A stretch of 64,000 nucleotides of DNA from Cloeon dipterum (Eukaryota > Arthropoda > Insecta > Ephemeroptera > Baetidae), in the NCBI RefSeq assembly GCF_949628265.1, contig NC_088789.1, positions 1,612,001-1,676,000 of the forward strand, read 5' to 3'. Positions 52,301 to 64,000 of the stretch are shown piece after piece. The translations under genes were made by a program, and so were the position numbers. How positions within the stretch are numbered: position 1 is the first letter of the stretch; every line of letters starts with the position of its first letter. The notes beneath the pieces were generated by a model. The model made no database searches. It was not told the origin of the DNA and was given only the letters and a program-made list of their open reading frames with translations.

Positions 52301-54634
52301 TACTCTCGACTTTGTTAGGAAAAAAAACTAAGCATCAGGCCCTCACGGTCAGTGTTTTTATTAAGCGGGGCGGTGGAGTTGCGGTCAGACAAGCTCATAA
52401 ATACAATATCTCAAGCAGTCATTTTTTTGTTGATTTCCTCTGAGAAACTGTGGCCACAAAATAATGTCCCATAAACCGGATGCAGCGACCATTTTTGAAC
52501 TAATCACCAAACAAATGGCTCGGATTTTCTCGGGATGGACGAAAATATAAATTAAAATGCTTGTTAGTTCTCACCTTATTTAAACGACGGGAGAGTATTT
52601 TTTTTAATTTGGCGAGTTTTATTGATTTTCATTTAGCTTTCTAAAAATAATCTTAACCGAATAAAAATCGATATGAACCAAGAGCAGCCTGTAAAAAACG
52701 GAGGAATGGTTGGCAAGCTATAGATCTCGCGTTATTTAAATACCAAGGTATTTTATTGTCTGTCTATTAATTCAAAGGCCGACTTTAAATATTCCTCTAA
52801 TGATGCTGCACAAAAACGGCCGGACAGGAAGTGCTGGAGCAACAGCTGGGAATAGTTTCGGAATTAATGGTGATTTTTTTTCTCATTCTCAGCTCTTTTA
52901 GTAGCAGACGTTTTCATGAATGACTCAGAGGAATCTTCATCCGGGGGTTGGCAACGTTGCGAGCATAAAGGCATTCCTCGCATTTTCAGCGGAGGGGGAT
53001 GAAGAATATCAGTTGGAACAGCCCTTGTTTTCTCACCTGGGAGAACGTGCCTGCAGGCTTTACCCTGGTTGGATGCTATTTGTATGAATGAATGCGTTCT
53101 GTTAAAGGTCTCGCCGCACAGAGAAAATATATATATTCGGCGCTGTTTTGTGTCGGTGTCGTTTAAAGCTGTTACACAAGCTTTGCACACTTCTCACAAT
53201 GAAAAATTTTCGTTCCTAAATATCCACCTTCGCCTGCAGAAGGAAAAGTTATCTTTTCGTTCCTGAATAAAAGACTGCTTCTGTTATAAATGGCTTCCTC
53301 CCGTCCCTCGCGACTGATGCACCGCCGCAGACTTTTAAAAATGCACAAAGGCGTGTTTTTCTTTAATTTCGTTCGACGGAATGGCTGCTACTTGTGGGAA
53401 ATTATTTCACTTACGCCGGAAAAATTCGCCGCGACAATGACGAACGCAAATTACGACGATTCCTTGAATAGCATTTTGAAACGCTTAATTGTTGCACAGT
53501 CGACGGACGAGTTCCGTTAACTTTCTGTCGTGTATAATTACAATGCTTATTAAATTCAATGAGATTCTAAAGGCCGGGTTAGAAATGCGTAAGAAATTTG
53601 CAAAATACATCACCTTTATTGCCGCGTCACAGATTTTCGCCAATTATTTCAACTCTCTACATGGGCATTGGCGGATCGGTATCCGCCTTAATGAGCCGTA
53701 AATTGCTCCGTAAGTGGAAAACTTGTGACCTGCTTATGAAGGGTGGTGATTCTACCGTTCCAAACCGGATGCCAATTATTAAAGTTCCTCGTGTCGCGCC
53801 AATTTCGCGTTATTTATCGTGGAAACGGCGTAAAAAGGCTCCCATAGGAAAGAGAATAGCACGTTTATTCAGGCGAGTCGCTTATATATATACATAAGCA
53901 ATAGATCAAGATTATGGCGCAAGCAACGCTGACATCGGCTGCGTGGTTCGCCTTTTTTGAGGCTCCTCTCCTCCGGCTGTCAGAAATAAGAGAAATATCT
54001 GGTGGAAAAATTAAAAATATATATATTTTATATTAAATGAAAAAGCAGCGAGGCTCGTTGATCGTGTCTTTCCTGCTTTGTAAGAACTTATTTAACAGCC
54101 TAAGCAGATTAAGTTCAGCGCGCCGCTGCTTAGATTATTTACTCGTGATAAATTTTGGTGGAACACACCAAGGGTGCTGGCTGCTCTTTTTTTCCTGACA
54201 AGTGTTTGTGGGCCAAACTTGCTCACACAAAGGGAAGTGGCATTGAGAAAATGTTTACAGCGGGAATGGCAGCCAGTTTTCCATCGTCTTGGGGCAAACA
54301 GGGATTTGAGGTGTCGAATGAGAGGCTTAGCGCTTCCACGTTTTGACAGCTTGCGGTCCAAATTTGTCGCTCACAGTTTTTCTCTCTGGCACTTCTCTAT
54401 CTTCATCTCTTGCACAATCAACAATTTGACAAACAATTCTTTTGTGATGTTGCTGTTTTCAAAACGGAAAAATATTCTTTATTTTAGATTTATTGGGGGA
54501 GCAAAATCAATTCAAGATGGATGGATTGTTTTAATTTGTGTCAATTTTAATTAAATAATTTTATTTCAGAGCGAAAATAATTAATTGCGCTGCACAATAA
54601 ATTCTAGGATTGACTTGTATTTTAAAACAAAATT
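49320..54634. other. Upstream flank of four-jointed, gene-poor
   Basis: No coding sequence is supported over more than 5 kb. GGCCGGCC palindromes occur near 50272 and 50879. AT-rich DNA at 51700-52000. A patch at 53290-53900 has several overlapping open frames without domains. Likely to include cis-regulatory DNA, by position only. Confidence 0.35.
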
Positions 54635-55000
54635 ATAAAGATACTGCAAAATCCTGGAAAATGCTTGTTGCCAATGCATGAACTGATTTTTTAGGATTCA
54701 GATGAGGCTAAAATTGACCGCTACAAATTTTTGAGAAAATTACAATGCTTTTCAAATGATGAGGACTATATCCTTACTTGAAATCCTATTTTATTTCACA
54801 ACAAAGAGTTTCCTTAAAAAATTTCATACGCTGCTGCACAGATCTCGACGAGAGGAATCGAAATCTGCCAAGGAAATGTGGCCAAGAGTTGGAAATTTTG
54901 GAGAAAATTTGAATTTTTCCGTGGCAAGGTCCTTTTTTATTTTTGCAAATTTTAGAACAAACGGTTTATTTCAATTTTATATTTTTAAAATTATCATCCA
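54635..55000 (+). repeat. Repeat family C, near full-length copy
   Basis: GATACTGCAAAATCCTGG through CTTACTTGAAATCCTATTTT and TTTTGCAAATTTTAGAACAA. Confidence 0.7.
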
Positions 55001-55830
55001 TGTACGACTCGACATTTTCAGCAACTTGATCGCTTGTGCAGAGTTAACAATATTTTTAACTATAATCAATATGATTGAGTGAAAATAAATTATAGGCTAA
55101 CAAAGTATTTAAAAAAAATGTCAAGATAGAAAAATAACTAGCTCCACAGGGTATACAACTGATTGCTACTTTGTTGAAAATGAGTCAACCAAAAAATGTA
55201 ACAAATGATTTCTTGATGAACTGTTCCCAAACACGATTTATTTATTTTTTACTTTCAACAAATCCCATGGCATGGCATGCGGTCTATGTGCATGTTGCTC
55301 ATGCCCAAATGAACAACAATGATACAAAATTCGAAAAGCACCAGGGACACGGAAGGGTTTTGTGTTCAGCTGCTCAAACAATGGAGGTCACTGGAGTTAA
55401 AGCGCACACAATCAACAATTTAATATCTGTTGTTGGAGCCATAATCAATCATTTGTTTACGAATGTAGGTGCTCGGCCGTGTTCGGTGTGTGTGAGACTG
55501 GCATCCAGCGCAGCGCATGGTCGCCGCGCCGCCGCTGCTTTATTTATTTTCCGACCATGAGTCTCGTCCGCCTCTGCAGCTGATGGCTTTCATCTCATCG
55601 CAGACAAAGCAGAAGACACGGACGCTTAATTTTTTATATCAATAATAAAGATAATTAATTTTGTTACAGTATCGTGTTTGGTGACCCCCAGGTATGTGAC
55701 CTTTGGAGCCCTCGCATTATAGATACCGCGCTGCCGCATGCAATGTGCGAGGGAATCGGGACCCTCTTTCGGCTGGGCTGGTCCTAACTTCAACTTGCAA
55801 TCAGCAGACTGACTTAAAGCCCAAGGATTA
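55001..55830. other. Intergenic stretch
   Basis: No gene seen; the 129-codon frame near 55171 has no recognisable domain. Confidence 0.3.
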
Positions 55831-55932
55831 CTCGCGCTGGACATTTTGGCCGGAAAAATATCCATTTTACCCAATTCGACCCTCAAGAATCGATTGGAAT
55901 GCTCAGAAAATTCGTCAAAGACGTTCTTTAAT
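55831..55932 (-). repeat. Repeat family B, single-arm fragment
   Basis: Only one arm remains: CTCGCGCTGGACATTTTGGC through CGACCCTCAAGAATCGATTG to ACGTTCTTTAA. The E2F/NRF1 centre is lost. Confidence 0.65.
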
Positions 55933-57919
55933 AAAAAAAACTGATGTTTTATAGATTTTACGCTGACGATTGCCAAGACATAAGACGAGACTGCTGTAAT
56001 TTATTCGTTTCTGTCCAAGTTTTTAAAATTTCTTTACTTCTAATGACCAGAATTCCATATTCAAAACGCCCTTGAAACATTAAATTTGATAAATAGAGTT
56101 CGAGTGCCTATTTTTAGACGGCTCCGTTGGCGTATATTATTTTCGTTTCGCCTTTTTTATTTATACATATATGATATCGTAGGCTACATGGGCTGAGCTG
56201 GCTCGCTCGCGTTTGCTGATGATGAATGTCACTCAAGCGCAGCACCTTTCCAGGTACGTAAATCACGCGGCCATTATTGTGAATTAAATAAACCCCTTCG
56301 CTCACTCGAGTCGCGGCGCGCTGGTGATCTCCAAAGATGGATGATACTTATCATAATGTCCATTATGGTGGCACTCGCGCACGCAGCGTGAGCCAGCCTC
56401 AATAGTTGGCAATTAAATGCGGCTAATAAATTGATAATACTCTCAATTAGGTAGTTCTTTCGGCCCGACTTGTGATGTCATCTCGCCGCGGATCGAAAAT
56501 CAGCCAGCCATTGTTTGATCGCGTGCATTTTCGAGCCGTGGAAAATCGCGGCAACGCATTCATCATTGATTGTTTACCAAAAATTCCAGCTCGCCGAGCA
56601 GCTAATTACGCATGCAAAGCAAATGGGCGGAATTCATCAATCGGCTGCCTTTGTCTTTGCTTCCGAGGAAATTAATTGTCTCTCTCTTCGGGAATGCAGT
56701 GTGTATTCCTGCTTCGGCTGGACGCAAAAGGAAAAGAAAGCAAAGGTCTCTCTCTCGCGCGCGCGAGTCTCTCGTCGGCGGCTGCTTATCAGGATGCCGA
56801 GTTGAAAAACTCGTTTCGCCTCTCTTCCTAGAAATTTCGGCCCCCGGGAGAATTTTATTTTTGCTGAAATTTCACTTCTTGTGCGTTTAAAAAACACTAT
56901 ATCTGCATATAATGGAAAGTTAACCGTTTGTGAAAACATCGCCGCATGCATAATCAAATAAATACGCGGTGAAATACTATTGTGATGTGTGTGTGTGTGC
57001 TAAAGGCCGCGTCTATAGACTTAGACAACGCGCGGAATGATTAATATTCAAAGCGAAGCAGCACGTCCGAATGCGTTTCGCGCGTGCTTTATGCTAAGTA
57101 TCCCACGTGAGCCGACTGCCGCTCATTCAAGTCTCTCAGTGTCCGATAAAAGCAGAAATGACTGAAAATTTGAATGGCTTGACACAGCCGTGACTGGAAT
57201 ATCTTTCGCAACAAGAGACGTTTTAGAATTTCAAAATTTTCAAAGTGCTTCAATAAATTTATGAACGGCACGAATGAATTTTGTAAGATTGTACGGTTCT
57301 TAAACAAGAATTTCTTATCAGTTAAAGCATTTTTTGAGCTGAGAGCGGGCTACGTGACCTTCGCGAATTCATTTCGTGGAGGGACCGCGCGCATTTGAAC
57401 CTCCTAAAAGATAATGACGCATTCCCGAGTATGGTAACAGCGCGCGTTTTCCTCCTTCCAGCATGCTCCTTTGCAATGTCGGCAGCCGATTTTGCATGCC
57501 GTGTAAAGCAAATAATAAGCGCTAATTGTTTCCCTGAATAGGCGCCTCTGTTTTGTTTCGTTTTCTCGCCGCTCAAATTCGCAGACCCTGGCGAGAATCA
57601 ACAGACTTGTGCTGAATGAATTGCTGAAAACCTCACAACCATGCAGACACCGAGAAAATGACGCTCTTTGTTCTTCGCACTTTTCACTATACATACTTGC
57701 GCTAAAATATTCCCATCGTATGTGGCCAAAAAGGAGAGAATGCATGGGTTTCTCGTCGCTTTTTAGATTTTTTCGTGGATTTTTAACGATTTTTAAAGAA
57801 GCGAGAGGTCAATTAGCAAAGTAATATTATTCCATTTCTGTTTTGTTAAAAATTATTGAGCCTCAAACAAACAAAAAAGAATCTTTTTAGCATTTCTCTG
57901 CGCTGTAATAATTTAGTGT
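55933..57919. other. Intergenic stretch
   Basis: No gene seen. A GT microsatellite lies near 56987-56999. Confidence 0.3.
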
Positions 57920-58290
57920 TTAAAAAGGATTGATAGTTCAAAATCCTGGAAAATCTTGTCTCCAGTGCATGGACTCATGCCTTAGGATTTAGTTGAAGCC
58001 AAAGTTGAGCTTAAAAGCAGTGTAAATTTTTTTAGAAAAGTTACTGTCTCTTTAGTTTCAAAATTTAAGTTTATTATGGGCTGACAGGGCAACTATAGGA
58101 CTGTCTCCTTATTGGAAATCCTATTTTATTTACAACAAAGAGTTTCCCCAAACACTGTTGAACAGATCACGACGAGAGGAATCGAAATCTGCTAAGAAAA
58201 TGTGGTCAACCGTTGTAAATTTTGGAGAAAATTAGAAAAAATTTAATTTTTACCATTTTTGATTATTGCAAATTGTAGAACAAATAATTA
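57920..58290 (+). repeat. Repeat family C, near full-length copy
   Basis: AAAAGGATTGATAGTTC through GGAAATCCTATTTTATTTAC and ATTGCAAATTGTAGAACAAA. Confidence 0.7.
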
Positions 58291-61200
58291 TATCTCCAAT
58301 TGAAATTTCCGCCAGACGCATTTGAATAGGACGGCTGCCAACTGGATTATTTCAAGCCTGTCCAATTAATATATTTGTAGTATCTGATTCAAAGAAACAG
58401 TCTAATAATATTACGTATGATTAATAACGACTCTTGCAACCGCATATATACGTCCTTAAGCAATTTGTAAAGACGGGAAACAGAAGCCGCGCGCGAGGCA
58501 CCGAGTACAAGACAGCGAGTAAATTAGATTATCTACAACAATCGGAGGCGGTTGTCACAGCAGCCGGAGCAACATTAGAAAATTAGCGCCATTTATCAAT
58601 TCGCCAGCGCAGCATTTGCATAATATTCAAATGAACTTGTCGCGCGGCAGCTGGCCAGCAATTTCGCATCGGTTGCAGCGAGCAAATTCGCATGCGATGC
58701 AAAAAGCCGAGAGAGCAGCCTGCCCCTCTTTCGCATGACCAATTGCGATTGCCACATTCTGCTCCGTTCTCCAAAATGGAGAAGCGGCCGGGCGAGTATT
58801 ACACGAAATAATAGCACCGAACGACGAACGTGTACGTACTCCATCATCAAAAGCCGCGGTGAGCGCCGAGAGAGCGAGCGAGAGAGCGAGAGAGAAAAAG
58901 CATATAATCAGCCGGAGAAGAGACAGGCGCAATGCACCGGCCATTCTTTTCGCACTACAGTTATAATTTTGCGGCATCAGCAAGTGCTGTCCTCGTTATT
59001 ATGATGATTATTACTCGAAAACACACCTCTGGCCGGCGAGATGACGACGGTCATGGTGCCGGCGTCGCCGTTTCCCCGCTCGCTGCGTTTTACGCTATGA
59101 TTTATGCCCGTAGAAAACCAGCTTTTCGGGGGCCTCTGTCGCTGGCTGCCGCCGCGCCGTTCGCTCGCTCGCTCGCTCGCATAATAGTGAATTTATAAAT
59201 GTGTTTTAAATATTAAGAAAGAGACACGGGGGCCTCCTTCTATTACGGACTTGCACTGTGCGCGGTGCGGGACCCCATGCCAGCAGGCATTCCCCAACAC
59301 TCTTTTTTTAAATATAGCCACTCTTAAATCACACACACTCGGCCATGTGGATTATTATTATTGTTACTGTGTGTGTGTGTGTGTGTGCTCTCCTCTCCTC
59401 TCTGCCCTTTTAAATTATTTGTAGGCAATGAAACCGTCGTGTGTGCTTGCGAAACCCCTTCTTTCCATGAGCATCACGTCTCTGAGCACGTAATTAAACT
59501 TGCCAATTCGAGTGTGGGCAAGATTTACAGCGCCACAGACCTCATTAATTAATGAAAATACATACAATGTAAGCACTTCAACAAACTTAAACGCGAATGC
59601 AAGCATTCCTCGTGACATAAATTTAGCTTCTACGAAATAATCTTTTATTGAATTCTAAGTTTTGGCATTTTTTCGAGAATTTGTCCTTGTGGCGGATTCA
59701 ATAAAAATCTTATTATATTCTAACTTCCCTGTCATGAACGAGATCGCGATGAGAGGGTATCCAATTGAGCGATAAAAACATTTTCAAGCATAGAAATTAT
59801 ATTTAAAATTTTACCGCAAATCTAGATGCCTCTTTTGAACAGATTGCTCTGGTTAAAGAGTTTTTTGCTCTCCAAAATAATTTCAATCCTCTTCTTTGCA
59901 AAGGCAAGGACACGTTTTCTTGTTCTTGTAGAAAATAAATAAATAAATGCAAATCAATCGCAGGGGTCGCATAAACACACGTCTTACTGTTTTGTCACTT
60001 CCTTTACCTCAAGCCATACATATTTTCCCAGCAAGCAATTTTTGTAATACTTTCATGCACTTCACAATTAAATCATACACGTATGTATGACTACGTGAGC
60101 AAAATTATGTATGCGCGGAGAGTGAATAAAAAGCATTCATAAAGGCGAGAGAGAGAGCGAGCGGTGCGCGCGGAGAGAGAAGAGGAGGAGGCAACCGAGC
60201 ATGAACAAGCAAAATGTAAAAGACATCAGGCAGCATATTTATTTATTGGAATGCGCGCTGTGTAAATAAATAAGAGGCAATTTATATAGACGTAGTCGTT
60301 TCGAATTATGGATGTTTTGTGGAATAAGAATAACTTATTGCACATTCGAGTCGCTGCTTTTTGTGATGCAGAGATTTGTCGCACGCATAAATTAAATTAA
60401 TTTGGCGCGTGCAGGTTCTCCGCGAGGTGTATTTTAAACGGGGAATAACCTCCATAATTCGAGGCAGATGAGCCATCTTTTCGGCTCAAGCAGCGTGGGA
60501 ATGTATTTTTTTATTTCCCTATTGAACGACGCTGATTAAGCTATAAATTTCATCGTTTTACATCATTCAAAAAATATTCCAAATCAATGGCCAATTAAAA
60601 TCTACTGCATCCGGAGCTCAATGGGCTTGTTCTCGATTTGGCCCGAGAAACGTGGAATTCTTGCACCGGGTCATGGAATTTCATCTTTTATATACGGGGC
60701 TCTCTCTTGAGAGAGAGAGAGGCTAGTTAGCCGAGCAAGACTCGCCGTTTTGATTTCAGAATGCCATTAATTTTGTTTTTGTGTCGCGCTGGCATAAAAT
60801 ATATATCTGATATAGCGCCTGAAAAATATCAAGTATCACAATGTAGAGATAATTTATATTTCGTTAATTGCTAGGGCAGCGAGAACATTTCCTACCTCTA
60901 AAATAGTTTGCGGAGTCCATGACCGGTTATTAATCAACTAAATCATCACAAATATTAAATTAAATAATCCAAAATGCATACTCTCTTTTGAACATAAAAC
61001 AAAATCCTCCAGCATTGAAAATGTGAATTTATCATGCATATGTAATAACATTCTATCAAGTTTTAAATAAAAAATTTGTCTCTTAGTTATTGCTGAATTT
61101 AACGTTTTTGTTCAAATGAATTGAGTAAATAAAAGTTTAATACAATATATTATTAAAAAATTGAATTTATAAAAATAATAAATATTATATTTTAAATTAA

Positions 61201-62249
61201 AATCAATTTTAAATTAAATTTTGGTAAAAATTAAAGGTAGCTTTATAATTTTAGTGTCTGTTTACAAAACAACTTAATCACTAGTTTGAACTACTGGTTG
61301 CTTACTTAATTCATTTATTCACTGTCTCGTCTGGGAGCTGAAGATAACTAATAAATAATGGCAAGGAAAAATAACCGAAAAATTAAGATCTACCTTCTTT
61401 AGTGAATATCAACAAAAATCGTTTTAAAGTAACTAAAACTAATTTTTCATATTGAACTGTAAAAAATAGAAAGAAAAATCCTATAGGGGGAAATGAGTTA
61501 AGAGTTGCGTGTTTTTTTTAAAAAAAAAATAAAAACTGGTTGTGCCGCGACACCCACAGAAAATTGCAGCGTATGCACAATAAGCGAGGCGGTGATGAGG
61601 CATCGGATTCAAATATTCTCTCTCACACACACAGCACACAGCTCCTTTTTCGCTCATCATGGAGAGTCATAAGAGCGACCACGGCTTCCGCCAAACAATT
61701 TTGCAGGAGCATCAAGCTCTAGTTATTTTGGCGCGCCATCTTCGACGGCGCGGCTCTCGCTCGCTCGCGTCGCTCTCTTCATTATTGTGTTGTTTTTTTA
61801 TGGAGCAAAGAACAGTTTGATAGCCTTCGGGTTGAATGCACTCACCTGCTATCTGTGTATAATCTGGTTAGTTTTATATCATCTCTCTCGGCCGGCGTGT
61901 ATGTTGTCCGACGGAGTACACGCGCGCGCGCACGTAAATTTAATTTCAATTGGATTGAGTGCTTCATTAAAAAAAATGCGAACTATAGCAATTCTCGTAA
62001 TAATTATTGCTGAAACTGTTGGTTAAGTATCTCGAACTGCAGAAGAGGCGTCGAGACTGTTTAAATTATTTATCATGCGTTGGAGCAAGCATAAAAGCTA
62101 TAATAAGAGATAAAATGCAGTTTTACAGCTGTTAAATAGACGGTTTTAGACTGGTTTTTTTAAGAAATAAATATTTTTAGCCCAATTGAAAATTTTCCTA
62201 TCATTAAAAAATGAATAAAAAATCAAAGAGTAGAAGATTGCAAAAATTA
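58291..62249. other. Intergenic stretch with GA and GT tracts
   Basis: GA-rich tracts at 58868-58897, 60145-60185 and 60710-60722, a (CGCT)n run at 59160-59180 and (GT)9 at 59369-59387. AT-rich from 60900 to 61500. No gene seen. Confidence 0.35.
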
Positions 62250-62578
62250 ATGATTTTAAAATGCAATATTGAACGTTTTTCAGTTTAAGTTTGGAATATT
62301 ATTGAAGGGGTGGTTAGGGGGAGGGTTGAAGGGATGTCTGAATTGGGACCCAGTCAACCCAATGAAAACGGTGACAAAGAAAGAATCATTTTTATTCTCT
62401 TTGCATGAAAAATTTCCTTAAAAATTAAAACTGGCCAAAATTTCTACTAGCGAAGCAAAGTCATGTACTTGTTTACACACTTTGAGTCAATTGGATGATT
62501 TTACACGACTTTAAGTCTGGTCCAAATGGCTAGGAAGCTCAGAAAAAAATATTCGATCGTCTAAATTTCCCAGCTTTA
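62250..62578 (+). repeat. Repeat family D, copy 4 (5' part diverged or lost)
   Basis: It matches copy 3 from the G-rich segment (62307-62333) to the end ATATTCGATCGTCTAAATTT. The TAGGGCTGTG left end is not recognisable. Confidence 0.65.
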
Positions 62579-63399
62579 ACAAATGCACAAGAATTTATTT
62601 CAAATATCGATTAATTTGGTGAGTCTCATTATTAATAAAGTGAAAATCTATATCTGGAGCGCACGGAGGAGCGGAACAAGCCACAGCAGGAGCTATTACA
62701 CATATTAATTGATTATCAAAGCGAGCAGGAGGAGCAGTGCGCCGAGTTGTGAATGGTCGCGCGTAAGACGAAAGGTCGGGGGCTGACGTCAGAAAAGGGC
62801 TTCTGTTTGCCTTCGTTGATTGCTTTTACGGTCTGGACGCGCGAGCATAGCGAGCTGGCTCTTATTTGGTGCACACACGACGCGCTAGCCGCAACTCTCG
62901 CGGCTACCCAGCAATTATTCGGGGATTATTATTATTTGGTACCGCCTTCTAATTGCAGGTTAGCTCTCGCCAGCCCGCTTTGTGGTCAGGGAGCCGTTCT
63001 TCCTGTGTCATGTAATTGGCTGAAATTTCGCCTGAGATGCGCTCGCCGCGATACGGATGCACATACTCACACGGCATAATTCTGCGCTGCGCCGCTGAGC
63101 TCTCCATTAGTCGCCGCCGCAGCCGCACGGCCTGCCCCTTCGCGTCCTCGGCAAACTCTCCCACATACACTTCCTCCGTGTCATTATAATACTCAGGTCT
63201 CTAATGAGATTTCCTCTGTCTCATTGTCAAAGTTAGAAATGTCTTTAAGATATATTTTTTACTTAAAAAATGGCTCTAAAATTTGAGGAAAAAATGACAA
63301 AGCAAGGATTTGGAATAAAACTCTCTCGGGGAAAACCATGAAAGCTTAGCTGGAAAATCCCTATCAACAGGCAAAGCCAGAGGATATTTTGTGCTAAAT
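62579..63399. other. Intergenic stretch
   Basis: Open frames near 62753-63170 carry no recognisable domain. No gene called. Confidence 0.3.
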
Positions 63400-63616
63400 T
63401 TTAAAGACCGCGTCTTTGACGAAGTTTCTGAGCACACAGATCGATTCTTGAGGGTCGAATTAGGTATAATTGATATTTTTCCGGCCAAAAAGTCCAGCGC
63501 CACGTGCGTAGCACAAGTAGAACGTTTTTCCCACCAAAACAATACTCACTTTACCTAATTCGACCCTCAGGAATCGATTGGTGTGCTCAGAAACTTCGTC
63601 AAAAACGGTCTTTTAA
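63400..63616. repeat. Repeat family B, internally deleted copy
   Basis: Ends TTTAAAGACCGCGTCTTTGAC and CGTCAAAAACGGTCTTTTAA. The inner region with the CGCATGCGC sites is gone, and the remaining E2F-type site is changed to CCCACCAAAA. Confidence 0.7.
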
Positions 63617-64000
63617 TAAAAAAGGGCCAAAATTATTTGCCTCAATGAAATCATTGGCTTTTACAGCAGTTAAAATTTATTATCCAGTTGATTAACCATA
63701 AATTTTTCTTGGTCCCAAATAGTTTGGTCCGTATAGTTTCAATACTACACTATTAAAATCGGAATTTAACGGTTCGTGAATGTAAATATGTCTTTTCCAG
63801 CGTTTAGGAAAAAGCCAAGAGTGCTTTTCAGGCAATTTATGTTTTCAAGGCATGCCATTTGTAAACAGGTGATTGTAGTTTTAAAAACCAACGCCTCCTT
63901 CATTTCATAATTTTATATTTTTATCCTCTAAAGAAGATTACGTCACGCTATTAAAAAATAGCCATTTTTACTGACCAACGAACACAAAAGCTTATTTCCA
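63617..64000. other. Intergenic, window end
   Basis: Nothing recognised. Confidence 0.3.

Noticed and set aside
53290..53897. Several overlapping plus-strand open frames
   Set aside because: They have no domain or consistent splice sites, and I could not link them into a gene.
54756..55082. 108-codon open frame
   Set aside because: It lies largely inside repeat family C, and the other copies of the family have this frame interrupted.
17625..64000. Search by eye for tRNA, known insect microRNAs, rRNA and CRISPR-like arrays
   Set aside because: No tRNA B-box with a matching A-box, no familiar microRNA seed-plus-body sequence and no regularly spaced repeats were found. This is not a substitute for a covariance-model search.

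Overview
The window is nuclear DNA from an animal, most likely an insect or another arthropod. Genes are split by canonical GT/AG introns, many only 53-71 bp long, the non-coding DNA is AT-rich and full of short repeats, and one gene is the insect planar-polarity kinase four-jointed. I see no viral, bacterial or CRISPR material and no tRNA or rRNA gene. The species cannot be fixed from the sequence.

Four protein-coding genes are supported. (1) A YY1/Pleiohomeotic zinc-finger factor, minus strand, 1189-3973, five coding exons. (2) A secreted copper monooxygenase of the DBH-like/MOXD1 family, minus strand, 5257-8886, nine exons, with a TATA box just upstream. (3) A small coiled-coil protein resembling vertebrate CCDC169, plus strand, 11308-17386, seven exons with one 3.9 kb intron. 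(4) The Golgi kinase four-jointed, minus strand, 47676-49049, one coding exon. These genes are unrelated in function and do not form a pathway. Four-jointed sits alone between about 30 kb (17.6-47.6 kb) and at least 14.7 kb (49.3-64 kb) with no convincing coding sequence. That is the usual setting of a developmental gene with distant enhancers.

The rest is rich in short non-autonomous repeats, which I group into families by sequence shared within the window: A (about 390 bp, inverted-repeat, 4 copies), B (about 400 bp foldback with TTAA ends, 5 copies), C (about 350 bp, unclassified, 10 copies or fragments), D (about 450 bp, TA-flanked ends, 4 copies), E (about 330 bp, 3 copies), F (one long intronic foldback) and G (two adjacent foldbacks), plus two poly(A)-tailed retroelement 3' ends. 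A copy of A lies inside a D, and a copy of B lies inside another D.

The main points of interest are regulatory. Intron 1 of the YY1 gene holds a tight cluster of sites for YY1 itself, which suggests autoregulation. Several repeat families carry good matches to binding sites: A carries a CTCF-like 15-mer, B carries paired E2F and NRF1-like sites, E carries CCAAT boxes and a YY1 core, and D carries a predicted G-quadruplex. The F foldback would give a hairpin of about 205 bp per arm in the CCDC169-like pre-mRNA. All binding-site statements are motif matches read by eye, not evidence of occupancy.
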